The notes beneath the pieces are model-generated. The model did no database searches, was not told the DNA's origin, and saw only the letters and a list, made by a program, of their open reading frames with translations. A DNA stretch of 64,000 nt from Pigmentibacter sp. JX0631 (GTDB lineage Bacteria > Bdellovibrionota_B > Oligoflexia > Silvanigrellales > Silvanigrellaceae): positions 1,824,501 through 1,888,500 of the forward strand of contig NZ_CP123622.1 in NCBI RefSeq assembly GCF_029873255.1, given 5' to 3'. Shown in pieces: positions 8,673 to 19,060 of this stretch (the first letter of the stretch is position 1; the number at the start of each line of letters is the position of its first letter). A program made the position numbers and the translations under genes.

Positions 8673-9872
8673 ATGCAATTCATATTATCTGATTTTCGCA
8701 TTCTACGCCCCAAATATGAAGTTCCACAAGCAGAAGGCTTGAATTGGATTTCTTTGGCGCATTCATATGCCAAATTTATTGAAGGAAATATCAATAAATC
8801 TAATAGTAAATCAATGGATGAAATATATAAGCAAGTAGCAAATATTTGTAATCGATTTGCATGTAAACCTGAAAAAATTTCTAATAGAGGAACTGCAATT
8901 CAAGATTATTCTCATCAAGATTGGGAAAATATGTTGTTATTTGATTTTAAGAAATCTTTTTCTGGGGTGGGTATAAATGAGCGAATGAAACTTTTTTCAG
9001 CTGTTGTTGATGAAGTTTTTCAAATGTTTTATTGTGAAAACATGTTACCACCTAAACATATTATTCATGTAAGTTGTACAGGCTACGTTTCTCCTTCAGC
9101 GGCACAGAAAATTGTTGCAATTAAAAATTGGGGGGAGAAAACTAAAGTAACTCATGCGTATCATATGGGCTGTTATGCTTCACTGCCAGCATTGCGAATA
9201 GCTAATGGATTTTTGTCTGCAGATCATGATAAAAATAGTGATTTTTATTTAAAAAAAGATCCTTATTTAGATAGAATAGATATTGTCCATACAGAACTTT
9301 GTACTCTTCATTTTAACCCAAGCAATCATGATCCAAGTCAATTTGTTATTCAAAGTTTATTTGCCGATGGTTTTATTACGTACTCAATTTTTAATAGTGA
9401 AAATTATTTAAAAACGAGGAATGAAAAAGCCTTTGAATTTTTAATTGACCATGAAGAAATTATTCCACAAACAGAAGATGCAATGGCTTGGGAGGTCTCT
9501 GAATTTGGTTTTTTGATGACTTTATCTGGGAAAGTTCCTGCTATTATTTCAGAAAATATAGAAAAATTTTTAAATAAAATGTGTGCAAAAATTGGATTAA
9601 ATTTTATTGAAATAAAAAATTCAACAATTTTTGCAATTCATCCTGGGGGGCCTAAAATTATTCAATACATTCAAGAAATATTGCAATTGCCTAAAGAAGC
9701 TGTTTTATATAGCGAAAATATATTATTTCAATATGGAAATATGTCATCAGCTACTTTACCCCATATTTGGCAAAATATATTACAAGATTTTCCAGAACAA
9801 AATAAGTTAGTCATTAGTCTAGCCTTTGGCCCGGGTTTAACGGTTTCAGGGTCTATAATGAGAGTGGTATGA
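8673..9872 (+). CDS. Type III polyketide synthase (chalcone/stilbene synthase superfamily)
   Basis: This is a 399-residue protein. The start is ATG 8673 with AAAGGTGG upstream; the longer ORF from 8559 runs inside the heptosyltransferase and is rejected. The catalytic triad is visible: Cys167 in YHMGCYASLPALRIA, His323 in FAIHPGGPKI, Asn356 in YGNMSSATLP. SCTGYVSPSA and the closing AFGPGLTVSGS are family signatures. Such homodimers extend an acyl-CoA starter with malonyl-CoA and cyclise it to resorcinols, pyrones or acylphloroglucinols. With the following membrane protein and UbiG-like methyltransferase (4- and 23-base overlaps) it looks like a small lipid-quinol or alkylresorcinol pathway. 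The exact product is unknown. Confidence 0.9.
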   Translation: MQFILSDFRILRPKYEVPQAEGLNWISLAHSYAKFIEGNINKSNSKSMDEIYKQVANICNRFACKPEKISNRGTAIQDYSHQDWENMLLFDFKKSFSGVGINERMKLFSAVVDEVFQMFYCENMLPPKHIIHVSCTGYVSPSAAQKIVAIKNWGEKTKVTHAYHMGCYASLPALRIANGFLSADHDKNSDFYLKKDPYLDRIDIVHTELCTLHFNPSNHDPSQFVIQSLFADGFITYSIFNSENYLKTRNEKAFEFLIDHEEIIPQTEDAMAWEVSEFGFLMTLSGKVPAIISENIEKFLNKMCAKIGLNFIEIKNSTIFAIHPGGPKIIQYIQEILQLPKEAVLYSENILFQYGNMSSATLPHIWQNILQDFPEQNKLVISLAFGPGLTVSGSIMRVV

Positions 9873-10387
9873 GTTTTATCGATAAAATTTCAATTCTTTT
9901 AATGGTTTTGCAAGGTGTTGTCATGTTTTTTGATGAATTTTATTTTCATCAGAAAAGAAAGCTACCAAGGTGGGAAAGAATAGGACACCCAATTGACACA
10001 TTTTTTTTCTTGTTATGTTATTTAGTTATTCTTTTTATGCCAATGACAAAAACAACTATAATGTTGTATTTACTTTTTGCCACTTTTTCCTGTTTAATTA
10101 TAATTAAAGATGAAGTTGTTCATTTAAATAAGTGTACAGCACTTGAGCAATATTTGCATGCCGTATTATTTATTTTACATCCAATAATATTAATTATTTT
10201 ATTTTTTACATGGGGTTCAATTTCAGAGAACAAAATAGAAATTTTTTCGTCTAATAATTTAATTAATATAAACAATTTTGTAAAGTTTCAGTTTTATTTA
10301 GTTATACTATTTTTTTTGTATCAAATAGTATATTGGAATTTTATATACAAGGATAAGAATATTAATGGAAAAATATCTTATAAATAA
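9869..10387 (+). CDS. Polytopic membrane protein of the type III PKS cassette
   Basis: This is a 172-residue protein whose ATG overlaps the polyketide synthase stop as ATGA. Four hydrophobic segments are visible: about residues 5-20, 45-85 (probably two helices, FFFLLCYLVILFMP and TIMLYLLFATFSCLIII), 105-127 and 145-163. Charged HQKRKLPRWERIGHPID sits in the first loop and KDEVVHLNKCTALEQYLHA in the third. The invariant-looking His, Asp and Glu residues near the membrane face could bind a metal or substrate, but I cannot name a family. Position between a polyketide synthase and a methyltransferase suggests handling or modification of a membrane-embedded phenolic lipid. Confidence 0.7.
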   Translation: MSFIDKISILLMVLQGVVMFFDEFYFHQKRKLPRWERIGHPIDTFFFLLCYLVILFMPMTKTTIMLYLLFATFSCLIIIKDEVVHLNKCTALEQYLHAVLFILHPIILIILFFTWGSISENKIEIFSSNNLININNFVKFQFYLVILFFLYQIVYWNFIYKDKNINGKISYK

Positions 10388-11114
10388 TGAAATTTATAAA
10401 GACTTGAACGAACAATGGTATACAGGGAAAAATTATGTTGCGTTACTAAGAAGTGAAGCAAAGCTAAGAAATCCTTGGATTAAGTTACAAATTGAACAAA
10501 ATTTTGCAGACCTAAAAAATTGTAAAATTCTTGATATAGGATGTGGAGGCGGTTTATTAGCTAATGATTTAGCTGAATTAAGTAACAATGTAACTGGGGT
10601 AGATATATTTGAAGAGTCTTTGGTAGTAGCAAGAAAATATAATAAGTATAAAAATGTTAACTATATTAAAGCAAATGCATTAGAATTGCCTTTTGCAAAT
10701 GAAACATTTGATGTGGTCTGTATTTTAGATGTCCTTGAGCATGTTGATGATTACCAAAAAGCAATTGCAGAAGCCGTTAGAGTTGTAAAAAAAAATGGGT
10801 TCATCTTTTTTCATACATTTAACAGAAATTTATTTACAAAATATTTTGTTATTAAAGCAATGGAATGGTTTGTCAAAGAAACGCCTAAAAATTTACATGT
10901 CCATCACTTATTTATTAAGCCATGTGAGTTAACTTTCGAATTTAATAAATTAAGCTGTAAATTATTAGAAATAAAAGGCTTAAATCCCTCTTTTAATTTT
11001 AAAAATATTGTGAAATTAATTTTTAAAAAAGAAGTGGATGAAAATTTTAATTTTAAATTTTCTAAATTTCTTCATGCAGGATATATAGGTTATTGTCAAA
11101 AATTAGGCAATTAA
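10365..11114 (+). CDS. SAM-dependent methyltransferase, UbiG/UbiE-like
   Basis: This is a 249-residue class I methyltransferase. Motif [19 protein letters not shown] binds [17 protein letters not shown] is motif II, with the acidic residue for the ribose hydroxyls. [41 protein letters not shown] follows the UbiG pattern closely (O-methylation of polyprenyl-catechols). It begins 23 bases inside the membrane protein gene, with AAGGATAAG upstream. As the last gene of the operon, following a type III polyketide synthase, it most likely O-methylates the polyketide phenol; a role in ubiquinone synthesis is the alternative. It converges with the first chemoreceptor, overlapping it by 4 bases. Confidence 0.82.
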   Translation: MEKYLINNEIYKDLNEQWYTGKNYVALLRSEAKLRNPWIKLQIEQNFADLKNCKILDIGCGGGLLANDLAELSNNVTGVDIFEESLVVARKYNKYKNVNYIKANALELPFANETFDVVCILDVLEHVDDYQKAIAEAVRVVKKNGFIFFHTFNRNLFTKYFVIKAMEWFVKETPKNLHVHHLFIKPCELTFEFNKLSCKLLEIKGLNPSFNFKNIVKLIFKKEVDENFNFKFSKFLHAGYIGYCQKLGN

Positions 11115-12607
11115 GCTTGACCCATAATAAAACCTTGAATTTCTTTTGTAGTTTGTAACAACATTTCCCCTTGTTCAACCATTTTATTTGCAGTATTTGA
11201 TGTTTCTGTTGCTGATGTTTGATTTCTTTGCGTTGTTCTATCTATCTCTGTCATTGCGGTAGTAATTTGTCTGACACCAATTTCTTGTTCCTTTGTAGCA
11301 GAAGAAATTTGTTCTATAACAGTAACCATATTCACAATATCTTCAGAAATTTTTACGAAAGATTCTTGTACCTCTGTTGTAACTTGTTTGCCATCTGAAA
11401 TTCTACCTGTAGTAACACTTAGTATTTTATTTACTTCTTCCTGGCTTTTTACAATCAAATCTTGTATTTCTTTCGCGGATTTTCCACTTACCTTTGCCAA
11501 GTTTCCAACTTCTTCGGCTACCACAGCAAAACCTTTTCCATATTCCCCTGCTCGGGCTGATTCAATTGAAGCATTTAATGATAGTAATTCTGTTTTTGAA
11601 ACAATATCATTGATAACAGAAGTTTTTGCATGAATTTGATTGATAATTTGGGCAATATTTTGCAATTGATTATTTGATTCTTGTATTGTATCCATACTTG
11701 TCATAAGTTTTTTCATAGTGGACATATTATTTTCTGCTTTTTTCGATGCTTCTTTAGCTACTTCTGCTGACTGTTGCGCATTTTCGGAGGTTTTATTTAC
11801 CATGCTAGTAATTTGATTGATTGCAGCTGTTGTTTGGTGGACTGAAGCCGCTTGGGCAGAAACAGATTCAGTTAGCACTTTTGAATTATTCATCAAGGTA
11901 TTTGCTATTTCCATGGTACCATTTCCTTGATTTTTTAAACTTACTAAAGACTTTTGAATATCCTTAGATAACTTAGTAATTGAAATTATAATTGCAATTG
12001 AAATTAATACAGATACAATTAAAACAACAGACATAGTAATAATAGTAATACTTGTTAAATTTTCACCTTTTGTTGTGGAATCTTTTCCACCTTTAATATT
12101 AAATTTTTCTTCTTTGCCAAGGGTCTCTAAAAAGTTAAATAAAGCTGGTCTGCCCACTTTATAGTAATGATTTAAGGCTTCAAGCCCTCTTCTTTCTTTT
12201 ACCAACTCTAACTCTTGATTTAAAGAAGTTAAATAATCTTTATAAGTAGCCAAAGTATCTGCGTAAAGTTTTTCTTCCCCTGGTGATATTAGGGGTTTAT
12301 AGTCAACAAATGATTTTTCGATTGCCGCTTTAAATTTATTAATATCTTCTATATTTGCCATATATTTGTCTCTTTGACCAGCAATGCTATCTGCAATAAC
12401 AAGGACAACCCGTCTTGATAAATTACCAATAGTCACATTTAAATCAGAAAATGAAGCGATACTTGGCATCCAACTTAAACCTGTTTCGCTAGCATATTCT
12501 TGTGTTTTTTTGATCATAAACATACAGTATAAACAAGCAAATAAAATTACAAAAATCAGCATTGAAACAGACGTAATAATTTTAAAAGCTAAACTTTTTT
12601 TCCGCAT
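11111..12607 (-). CDS. Methyl-accepting chemotaxis protein 1 of 3
   Basis: This is a 498-residue chemoreceptor. TM1 is at about residues 8-30, a four-helix-bundle-type periplasmic sensor domain at 35-180 and TM2 at about 190-215. The cytoplasmic coiled coil carries the highly conserved hairpin tip ([43 protein letters not shown]) that contacts CheA and CheW. No recognisable HAMP domain lies between TM2 and the signalling helices; the coiled coil starts almost directly. There is no C-terminal CheR-binding pentapeptide (ends IMGQA). The start ATG has GGAG 8 bases upstream. It is the most divergent of three tandem paralogues and lies downstream of the other two. The ligand is unknown. Confidence 0.92.
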   Translation of the reverse strand: MRKKSLAFKIITSVSMLIFVILFACLYCMFMIKKTQEYASETGLSWMPSIASFSDLNVTIGNLSRRVVLVIADSIAGQRDKYMANIEDINKFKAAIEKSFVDYKPLISPGEEKLYADTLATYKDYLTSLNQELELVKERRGLEALNHYYKVGRPALFNFLETLGKEEKFNIKGGKDSTTKGENLTSITIITMSVVLIVSVLISIAIIISITKLSKDIQKSLVSLKNQGNGTMEIANTLMNNSKVLTESVSAQAASVHQTTAAINQITSMVNKTSENAQQSAEVAKEASKKAENNMSTMKKLMTSMDTIQESNNQLQNIAQIINQIHAKTSVINDIVSKTELLSLNASIESARAGEYGKGFAVVAEEVGNLAKVSGKSAKEIQDLIVKSQEEVNKILSVTTGRISDGKQVTTEVQESFVKISEDIVNMVTVIEQISSATKEQEIGVRQITTAMTEIDRTTQRNQTSATETSNTANKMVEQGEMLLQTTKEIQGFIMGQA

Positions 12608-12717
12608 TTATGGCACTCCATGCTATTCATTTTTCTATTGTAAACGTTTTATTTTTTAGGGAGAATTTTATAGCATTAGTGCCAAAGAAATGACTTAATT
12701 ACCAGATGAATAAAAGA

Positions 12718-14226
12718 TTAAGCGGCTTTTTTCCCCATAATGAGACCTTCAATAATTTGGGTAGTTAATTGAAGTTTCTCGCCTTGTTCTACAAGTTCAT
12801 TAGAAGATTGTGCGGTTTCATTCACCGATGCTTGGTTTCTTTGGGTTGCTTTATCAATTTCAGACATGGCAGTAGTAATTTGTCTGACACCAATATCTTG
12901 CTCTTTTGTTGCAGCTGAAATTTGTTCTATGACAGATACCATGTTGATAATATCTTCAGAAATATGCAAGAAAGATTCCTGCGCTTCTGTTGTTACTCCT
13001 TTTCCTTCAGACACGCGTTCCTTTGTAATTCCTAATATTTTATTAACTTCTTCTTGGCTTTTCACAATCAGTTCTTGAATTTCATGCGCTGATTTTCCAC
13101 TAATTTTTGCTAAATTTCCAACTTCTTCAGCCACTACCGCAAAGCCTTTGCCATATTCCCCTGCGCGCGCAGATTCTATGGAGGCATTTAAAGAAAGAAG
13201 TTCTGTTTTTGACACAATATCATTAATGACAGATGTTTTTGCATGAATTTGATTGATAATTTCTGCAATATTTTGCAATTGATTGTTTGATTCTTGAATG
13301 GTTTCCATACTATTGACAAGTTTTTTCATTGTTTCTTGGCTATTTTCCGCTTTTTGCGAAGCGCCTTTTGCTACTTGGGTAGATTGTTCCGCATTTTCAG
13401 AGGTTTTATTTACCATACTCGTAATTTCATTAATGGCTGCTGTAGTTTCATGCACCGAAGCAGCTTGTTCTGTCACAGATTCTGATAAGGACTGGGAGTT
13501 TTGCATTAAAACCTTGGAAATTTTCATTGTTACTTCGCCTTGTTTCTTCAGGCTTTCAATAGAATCTTTTATAGATTTTGTGATTCCTAAAATAACTACT
13601 GCAATGGCAGCGCTAATGAGCAAGGCTAAAATAATCACAATTGTCATAGTCCAATTAGTAACAGAAGTTAATCCTGATCCTTGTTTTCCTGCCGTATCAG
13701 CACCCTTCATGTTAAATTCAATTTCTTTCGTAAGTTTTTCATTAAATTTAAATAATAATGGGCGTCCAGTTGTATTGTAGTGTTTTAAAGCTTCAAGGCC
13801 TTTATTTTCTTTTATTAAATTAAATTCATGTTCAAAAGATTGAATATATTCTTTATAAGCATCCATTGTTTCTTTATAAAAATTTTCTTCTCCTGGAGCA
13901 AGAAGGCCATTTTTTTGATAATTAGTTAATTCATTATCCAATTGATCTTTAAATTTTTTTAGGTCTTCAGTGTTTTTTGCTAAATCTTCTGTTTGGTTAG
14001 CTACGCTATCTGCGATCACAAGCACTGCTCGACGCGATAAGTTGCCAACATATAGATTCATTCTTCCGAATGAATCTATACTAGGAAGCCAGCTAGTTGT
14101 AACGTCATTAGCGTAAACTTGGGTTTTGTTGATCATCAATATTGAGTAAATACAGGAAAACAAAAGCAGGGAAATTAAAATACCTATTGAAAAGAAAATT
14201 TTAAAGGCTAAACTTTTATTTGCCAT
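12718..14226 (-). CDS. Methyl-accepting chemotaxis protein 2 of 3
   Basis: This is a 502-residue chemoreceptor with the same plan as its neighbours: TM1 at residues 8-31, periplasmic helical sensor to about 185, TM2 near 195-218, then HAMP-less signalling helices and the hairpin tip [28 protein letters not shown]. The start at 14226 (MANKSLAF) is set by GGAG six bases upstream; an ATG 12 bases earlier is not needed. Conserved sensor motifs shared with the third copy are [18 protein letters not shown]-x-FYKETM and [14 protein letters not shown]. Gln/Glu pairs in the methylation helices (for example [13 protein letters not shown] and [11 protein letters not shown]) are the likely CheR/CheB targets. 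Confidence 0.93.
   Translation of the reverse strand: MANKSLAFKIFFSIGILISLLLFSCIYSILMINKTQVYANDVTTSWLPSIDSFGRMNLYVGNLSRRAVLVIADSVANQTEDLAKNTEDLKKFKDQLDNELTNYQKNGLLAPGEENFYKETMDAYKEYIQSFEHEFNLIKENKGLEALKHYNTTGRPLLFKFNEKLTKEIEFNMKGADTAGKQGSGLTSVTNWTMTIVIILALLISAAIAVVILGITKSIKDSIESLKKQGEVTMKISKVLMQNSQSLSESVTEQAASVHETTAAINEITSMVNKTSENAEQSTQVAKGASQKAENSQETMKKLVNSMETIQESNNQLQNIAEIINQIHAKTSVINDIVSKTELLSLNASIESARAGEYGKGFAVVAEEVGNLAKISGKSAHEIQELIVKSQEEVNKILGITKERVSEGKGVTTEAQESFLHISEDIINMVSVIEQISAATKEQDIGVRQITTAMSEIDKATQRNQASVNETAQSSNELVEQGEKLQLTTQIIEGLIMGKKAA
13160..13314. repeat. 155-bp tract identical to one in chemoreceptor gene 3 (copy A)
   Basis: I compared the two genes base by base here. The 155 bases are identical to 14749-14903, in the same orientation, at an offset of 1589. 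Divergence resumes immediately on both sides (TAT versus TAC/TTC codons). The tract encodes the hairpin tip that binds CheA and CheW. Recent gene conversion between tandem paralogues explains perfect identity, including third positions, better than selection on protein alone. Confidence 0.85.
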
Positions 14227-14306
14227 AGAGATCTCCATAAACCAAAGTCATAATCTCAATCTATTTTTCTATCGGCAAAAATACTGCTACTTTAATGAGT
14301 ATTTTG

Positions 14307-15815
14307 TTAACTGGCTTTTTTTCCAATAATCAGGGTTTCAATTGCAATTGTGGTGGTTTGTAGCTTTTGCCCTTGTTCCACTAATTCGTTGGCAGACTGA
14401 GCTGTTTCGCTAACAGAGGCTTGATTGCGTTGAGTAGCCCGGTCAATTTCAGACATAGCAGAGGTAATTTGTCTTACACCTATGTCTTGTTCCTTTGTTG
14501 CTGCAGATATTTGTTCAATCACAGAAACCATATTGATGATGTCTTCAGAAATTTGTAAGAAAGATTGTTGTGCTTCGCCTGTGACCGATTTTCCTTCGGA
14601 AACTCGGTCTTTTGTAATTCCTAATATTTTGTTTACTTCTTCTTGGCTTTTGATAATCAGTTCTTGAATTTCTTGCGCCGATTTGCCACTTACTTTTGCT
14701 AAGTTCCCAACTTCTTCAGCAACTACGGCAAAGCCTTTTCCTACTTCACCTGCGCGCGCAGATTCTATGGAGGCATTTAAAGAAAGAAGTTCTGTTTTTG
14801 ACACAATATCATTAATGACAGATGTTTTTGCATGAATTTGATTGATAATTTCTGCAATATTTTGCAATTGATTGTTTGATTCTTGAATGGTTTCCATACT
14901 ATTTACTAATTTTTTCATAGTTTCTTGGCTATTTTCTGCTTTTTGTGATGCGCCTTTGGCAACATGGGTTGACTGTTCTGCATTTTCAGAAGTTTTATTT
15001 ACCATACTGGTAATTTCATTAATGGCTGCTGTGGTTTCATGCACAGCAGCAGCTTGTTCTGAAACAGATTCGGAAAGAGCCTTCGAATTTTGTTTTAAAG
15101 CTTCAGAAATTTTCATTGTGACTTCTGATTGTTTCTTTAAGCTTTCTAAGGATTGTTTTATAGAAGAGGTTATTGAATTAATTAAAAGAATAATACCAAT
15201 ACTAACTATAACCGCGGCTATAATAACGATTGTCATAGTAATATTAGTAATTGCGGTTAAAGAACTTCCCTGTTTCGTGGAGTCTCCAGCACCTTTTATG
15301 TTAAAGTCTGTTTCCTTATCCATTAGCGCAATAAATTGATGCAATGACTCTCTGCCTGTAGTATTATAGTGATCTAATGCTTCAATATTTTTTCCTTCTT
15401 TCAGCAACTTAAATTCATGCTCAAATGTTAATGAATAATTTTTATAAGCATTCATTGTTTCTTTATAAAAGCCTTCTTCCCCAGGAGCAAGTAATCCATT
15501 TTTTCCGTAATTTGTAAGAGCTGTTTCTAATTGAGTTTTATATTTATTTAAACTTTCTTCATTTTTGCTTAAATTTTCAGGTTTATTTGCTAAGGAATCT
15601 GATATGCTAGAAGCCATTCTGCGAGATAGATTTCCTGTAATTTTTCCTAACTCATTAAAAGCACTAATGCTTGGTAACCAGTTCTTTGCTGTTTCTTGCG
15701 CATAAACTTGGGTTTTATTGATCATTGAGATTGCATAAAAACAAGAAAAAAGAATTAATATAATTAATAAACTAATTGAAGTATAAATTTTAAAGGCAAG
15801 ACTTTTGTTAGTCAT
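14307..15815 (-). CDS. Methyl-accepting chemotaxis protein 3 of 3
   Basis: This is a 502-residue chemoreceptor with the same arrangement as copy 2: TM1, a four-helix periplasmic sensor domain, TM2 and a HAMP-less coiled coil. The start at 15815 (MTNKSLAF) is chosen by homology to the other copies, with GAG 7-9 bases upstream; a longer ORF adds 11 residues that the paralogues lack. The sensor half differs most from copy 2 ([23 protein letters not shown] versus [11 protein letters not shown]), while the signalling half is nearly the same. This fits ligand diversification with a shared output. It is the first gene of the tandem set on the minus strand. Confidence 0.93.
   Translation of the reverse strand: MTNKSLAFKIYTSISLLIILILFSCFYAISMINKTQVYAQETAKNWLPSISAFNELGKITGNLSRRMASSISDSLANKPENLSKNEESLNKYKTQLETALTNYGKNGLLAPGEEGFYKETMNAYKNYSLTFEHEFKLLKEGKNIEALDHYNTTGRESLHQFIALMDKETDFNIKGAGDSTKQGSSLTAITNITMTIVIIAAVIVSIGIILLINSITSSIKQSLESLKKQSEVTMKISEALKQNSKALSESVSEQAAAVHETTAAINEITSMVNKTSENAEQSTHVAKGASQKAENSQETMKKLVNSMETIQESNNQLQNIAEIINQIHAKTSVINDIVSKTELLSLNASIESARAGEVGKGFAVVAEEVGNLAKVSGKSAQEIQELIIKSQEEVNKILGITKDRVSEGKSVTGEAQQSFLQISEDIINMVSVIEQISAATKEQDIGVRQITSAMSEIDRATQRNQASVSETAQSANELVEQGQKLQTTTIAIETLIIGKKAS
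14749..14903. repeat. 155-bp tract identical to one in chemoreceptor gene 2 (copy B)
   Basis: Partner of 13160-13314. Read through completely, every base agrees. It lies at the signalling-tip coding region of chemoreceptor 3. Confidence 0.85.
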
Positions 15816-15961
15816 GTCAAACTCACTGTGAAAAAAGGTAACAAGCAAACTAACTTATTCCATATCGGTAAGGTTTGAAGCTAATTTATATAATTTTAAA
15901 ATTTAGATACTAATTCAATGATTTTAATTGATTGAATTAGTTGAATTAGTTGAAAGGCGTA

Positions 15962-16000
15962 ATAACTAAGTGGGTAAAATACTATTCATCACTTAGTTAT
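15962..16000. repeat. 11-bp inverted repeat downstream of the efflux operon
   Basis: ATAACTAAGTG and CACTTAGTTAT are perfect complements with a 17-base loop, just after the stop of the RND pump gene. It could fold in the mRNA end and act in 3' processing or termination of the efflux transcript. No U-tract follows on the minus strand, so it is not a textbook intrinsic terminator. The adjacent stretch contains the short direct repeat GAATTAGTT twice. Confidence 0.45.
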
Positions 16001-16003
16001 TAG

Positions 16004-19000
16004 TTACTTTGTCATAAATGGAATTCTTTTAGGGAATTTAAATTTAATAAGTAAGCTATAAACACATGGAACAACAACTAAAGTTAACAGTGTTGAAGAA
16101 ATAAGCCCTCCCGTGACAGTAACTCCTAAGATGGAATTTGCTTCATGCCCTGCTCCTGTTCCAAAAATCAGCGGAAGCATGCCAGCAATCATGGTGAGTG
16201 TCGTCATTAAAATAGGACGCAAACGCACAACAGCAGATTCAAGCAAAGCTTTGTCGACATCCATTCCTTCAGCAATTTTTTGTTGCGCAAATTCAATAAG
16301 CAAAATAGCATTTTTTGTCACGAGACCTAAAAGCAAAATAATACCAATCATTGCATCAATTGTTAAAGATTTACCAGTAATTAAAATTGCTAAAAATGCA
16401 CCAGAAAAAGAAAGGGGAATACTAAATAATATTGCTAGGGGAGCTTTAAAATTTTCAAACTGTGCACTTAAGACAATAAAAATAAAAGCTAAGGCTAACA
16501 ATAATGCTTTACTTACCATCCCACTTGATTGATCTAGTAGTTCTGCTTGTCCACCATAAGAAGTGTCTACTGATTTTGGTTTTGTCTCTGCAATATATTT
16601 GTTGATTTGGGTCATTATATTTCCTAAATCTTTTCCAAAATAATCTGCTGAAATTGTCACATTAGTAATACCATTAATATGATTTATAATAGGTTCTATC
16701 TGGACTTTTTCTATACTTGCAATTGAGCTTAGTAATACGGGATCTCCTTTTTCTGAAAATATAAAAATTCCCGCTAGGCTATTAAGTGTTTGTTCTTTTT
16801 TGATTGGAATTAATATTTTAATGTTAAAATATCTACCCTCTGCATAAAATTCCCCAACTTTTTCACCTTTATATAAAAGCTGTAAAGTTTCGGCAATATT
16901 GCTAGGTGAAACTCCGAGTGAAGCTGCTTTAATAAAATCTGGTGTAACTTTATATTCATATGCTGCATCGCTGACAGAGCTTTCAGGAATACCAATATCT
17001 TTAATTTTTGTTATATGCTGCAAAACTTTTTTTGAATATTCATACAGTGCTTGAGAATCAGTTGAATATAAATCAAGATATATGGCGCTATTGTAACCTT
17101 TTCCGCCAATTTTTTCATTTGGATTGCGAATAAATTTTTTAGCAGATTCATTTAATCTTTGGGTAAATTCAGTCGTTGAATAAGTTCTGTTTTTAGGATT
17201 TACTAACTTTATTGTAAAACTAATTGAGGAAGCTGAGTCATTATTGCTGCCTACATTCATAATGATGTCTTTTGTACCTGAATAACTACGTATGTGATCG
17301 CGTATTTCTTTCCCACGTTTGATGGCTTCTTCTAAGGGGGTTCCTTGCGCTAATTGAAAGGTAAAATAACTCACACTTTCATCTTCGGTTGATTGAAAGT
17401 TTTTAGGGACAAATTTTAATAAAAATATACTTAAGATAAAAATTAAAATTCCAACTAGTAAAGTTAATTTTTTCTTTTGCAATGAATATTTTAATATTTT
17501 TTGGTAATTACTTTGGAAAATATGAAAATAATGGTTAAATTTAATTTGCCATTGCATTTCTTTTGCAAGTAAAGATTGCTTAGTTCCAAGCTTACTACTT
17601 AGCATGGGCACTACTGTAAAGGCCACAAATAATGAAATAAGAACGGCAACAGAGACCGTCATTCCAAATTCATAAAAATAGCGACCTATAATTCCTTCCA
17701 TGTAAGCAACTGGAACAAAAACTGCCGCAATTGCTAAAGTAACAGCTATGGCGGCTAATCCAATTTCTTGGGAACCATCTATTGCAGCTGCTACTGCAGA
17801 TTTCCCCATTACTTTATGTCGATGGATATTTTCAATTACCACAATAGCATCATCAACTAAAATTCCTATTGCAAGAGTTAAGGCAAGAAGAGTCATTGAG
17901 TTTAAAGTAAAGCCCAAATAGTTAATAACAGCTAAAGTTCCAATAATTGATGTTGGAATTGCTAAAGAACAAATGAAAGTATTGCGCCAGTCGTGTAAAA
18001 ATAGATAAACTACCAAAATGGCTAATATCGAACCTAAAAAGATGTCAAAACGGACATTTTTATATGTCTCATTGATATAAATTGAGTCATCTAAATTTAT
18101 TGAAATGTGCAATTGATCTTTGTTTGTTTTATTTAAATTTTCTATTAATTTTTTTAATTGTTTTGCTGTTTCAACAATATTTCCTTTTGATTCTTTAATA
18201 ATATCAATCACAATGCTTTTTTTACCATTTACTTCACTGTAATTTGTTACTTCAGCATGGGTATCTTGAATAGTTGCAAAATCTTCAACCCTAATTAAGG
18301 GTTTATCTTTTTGCCCAATGGGAATTTTTGCAATGGTGTCTAGTGAACTTGGGATAGTGTTAGTAATAATACTAAATTGTGAATCTGAATTTCGCAGAAC
18401 TCCGCTAGGTTTATTAACAATTTGAGAATTAATTTCTTTTTTTATTTGATTGGGATTTAAATGCAAGGCATTTAATATCGAAGGATTTAAGTTAATATGA
18501 ATTTCTCTATCAATTGTCCCTGAAATATTAACTTGCCCTACCCCACTAATTCTTTGCAGTAAAGGTTTTAATTCTTTATTAACATAAGTTGATAAATCTT
18601 TTTCTGACATTTTATCACTTGAAATATTAATAATCATAAAAGGTCTGGCATTGTTTTTTAACTTAAAGACAGAGGGTTTTTCAGCATCCTTTGGTAAATC
18701 AATAGCTCCTATTGCGTTCCTTACATCGGCTGTGGCTTTATCTATATCTACATTTAAATGAAATTCTAAAAATACACGGGCATAGTCTTGGCCAGCGGTA
18801 CCTTCTATTCTTTTTAAGCCTGGTAAACTTTTAAACGCTTCTTCCATGGGGTTTAGTAGCAATTGTTCAGCAGTTTTGGGATTCATGCCTTTGTAAGTTA
18901 CGCTAGCAGAAACATAAGGAATAGCAACATCTGGGTCTCTATCAACACCTATATTTGCAAATGCAAGCAAACCAAAAATAATGATGACTATATTCAACAT

Positions 19001-19045
19001 TGAGGAAAAATAGGGACGTTTCACCGATACAGTTGAAAGAAACAT
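16004..19045 (-). CDS. RND multidrug efflux pump, inner-membrane transporter (HAE1/AcrB type)
   Basis: This is a 1013-residue protein of normal family length. The N-terminal LSTVSVKRPYFSSMLNIVIIIFGLLAF is TM1. Two periplasmic porter halves (about 40-330 and 560-860) are each followed by six-helix bundles. The proton-relay signature in TM4 is LAIGILVDDAIVVIENIHRH, and GVTVTGGLISSTLLTLVVVPCVYSLL closes the last helices. The pump takes up lipophilic drugs, bile salts or detergents from the membrane or periplasm, exports them through the outer-membrane channel and is driven by the proton gradient. It is the last gene of the channel-adaptor-pump operon, 15 bases after the adaptor. The substrate range is unknown. 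Confidence 0.95.
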   Translation of the reverse strand: MFLSTVSVKRPYFSSMLNIVIIIFGLLAFANIGVDRDPDVAIPYVSASVTYKGMNPKTAEQLLLNPMEEAFKSLPGLKRIEGTAGQDYARVFLEFHLNVDIDKATADVRNAIGAIDLPKDAEKPSVFKLKNNARPFMIINISSDKMSEKDLSTYVNKELKPLLQRISGVGQVNISGTIDREIHINLNPSILNALHLNPNQIKKEINSQIVNKPSGVLRNSDSQFSIITNTIPSSLDTIAKIPIGQKDKPLIRVEDFATIQDTHAEVTNYSEVNGKKSIVIDIIKESKGNIVETAKQLKKLIENLNKTNKDQLHISINLDDSIYINETYKNVRFDIFLGSILAILVVYLFLHDWRNTFICSLAIPTSIIGTLAVINYLGFTLNSMTLLALTLAIGILVDDAIVVIENIHRHKVMGKSAVAAAIDGSQEIGLAAIAVTLAIAAVFVPVAYMEGIIGRYFYEFGMTVSVAVLISLFVAFTVVPMLSSKLGTKQSLLAKEMQWQIKFNHYFHIFQSNYQKILKYSLQKKKLTLLVGILIFILSIFLLKFVPKNFQSTEDESVSYFTFQLAQGTPLEEAIKRGKEIRDHIRSYSGTKDIIMNVGSNNDSASSISFTIKLVNPKNRTYSTTEFTQRLNESAKKFIRNPNEKIGGKGYNSAIYLDLYSTDSQALYEYSKKVLQHITKIKDIGIPESSVSDAAYEYKVTPDFIKAASLGVSPSNIAETLQLLYKGEKVGEFYAEGRYFNIKILIPIKKEQTLNSLAGIFIFSEKGDPVLLSSIASIEKVQIEPIINHINGITNVTISADYFGKDLGNIMTQINKYIAETKPKSVDTSYGGQAELLDQSSGMVSKALLLALAFIFIVLSAQFENFKAPLAILFSIPLSFSGAFLAILITGKSLTIDAMIGIILLLGLVTKNAILLIEFAQQKIAEGMDVDKALLESAVVRLRPILMTTLTMIAGMLPLIFGTGAGHEANSILGVTVTGGLISSTLLTLVVVPCVYSLLIKFKFPKRIPFMTK

Positions 19046-19060
19046 TTTTAATCTCTTTTT

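Noticed and set aside
13298-13780. 160-residue ORF opposite chemoreceptor 2
   Set aside because: Antisense shadow. The same kind of frame appears opposite the other two chemoreceptors because the coding sequences are similar.
15962-16000. Intrinsic terminator of the efflux operon
   Set aside because: The 11-bp stem is perfect but has a 17-base loop and no U-tract on the transcribed strand, so I list it only as an inverted repeat.
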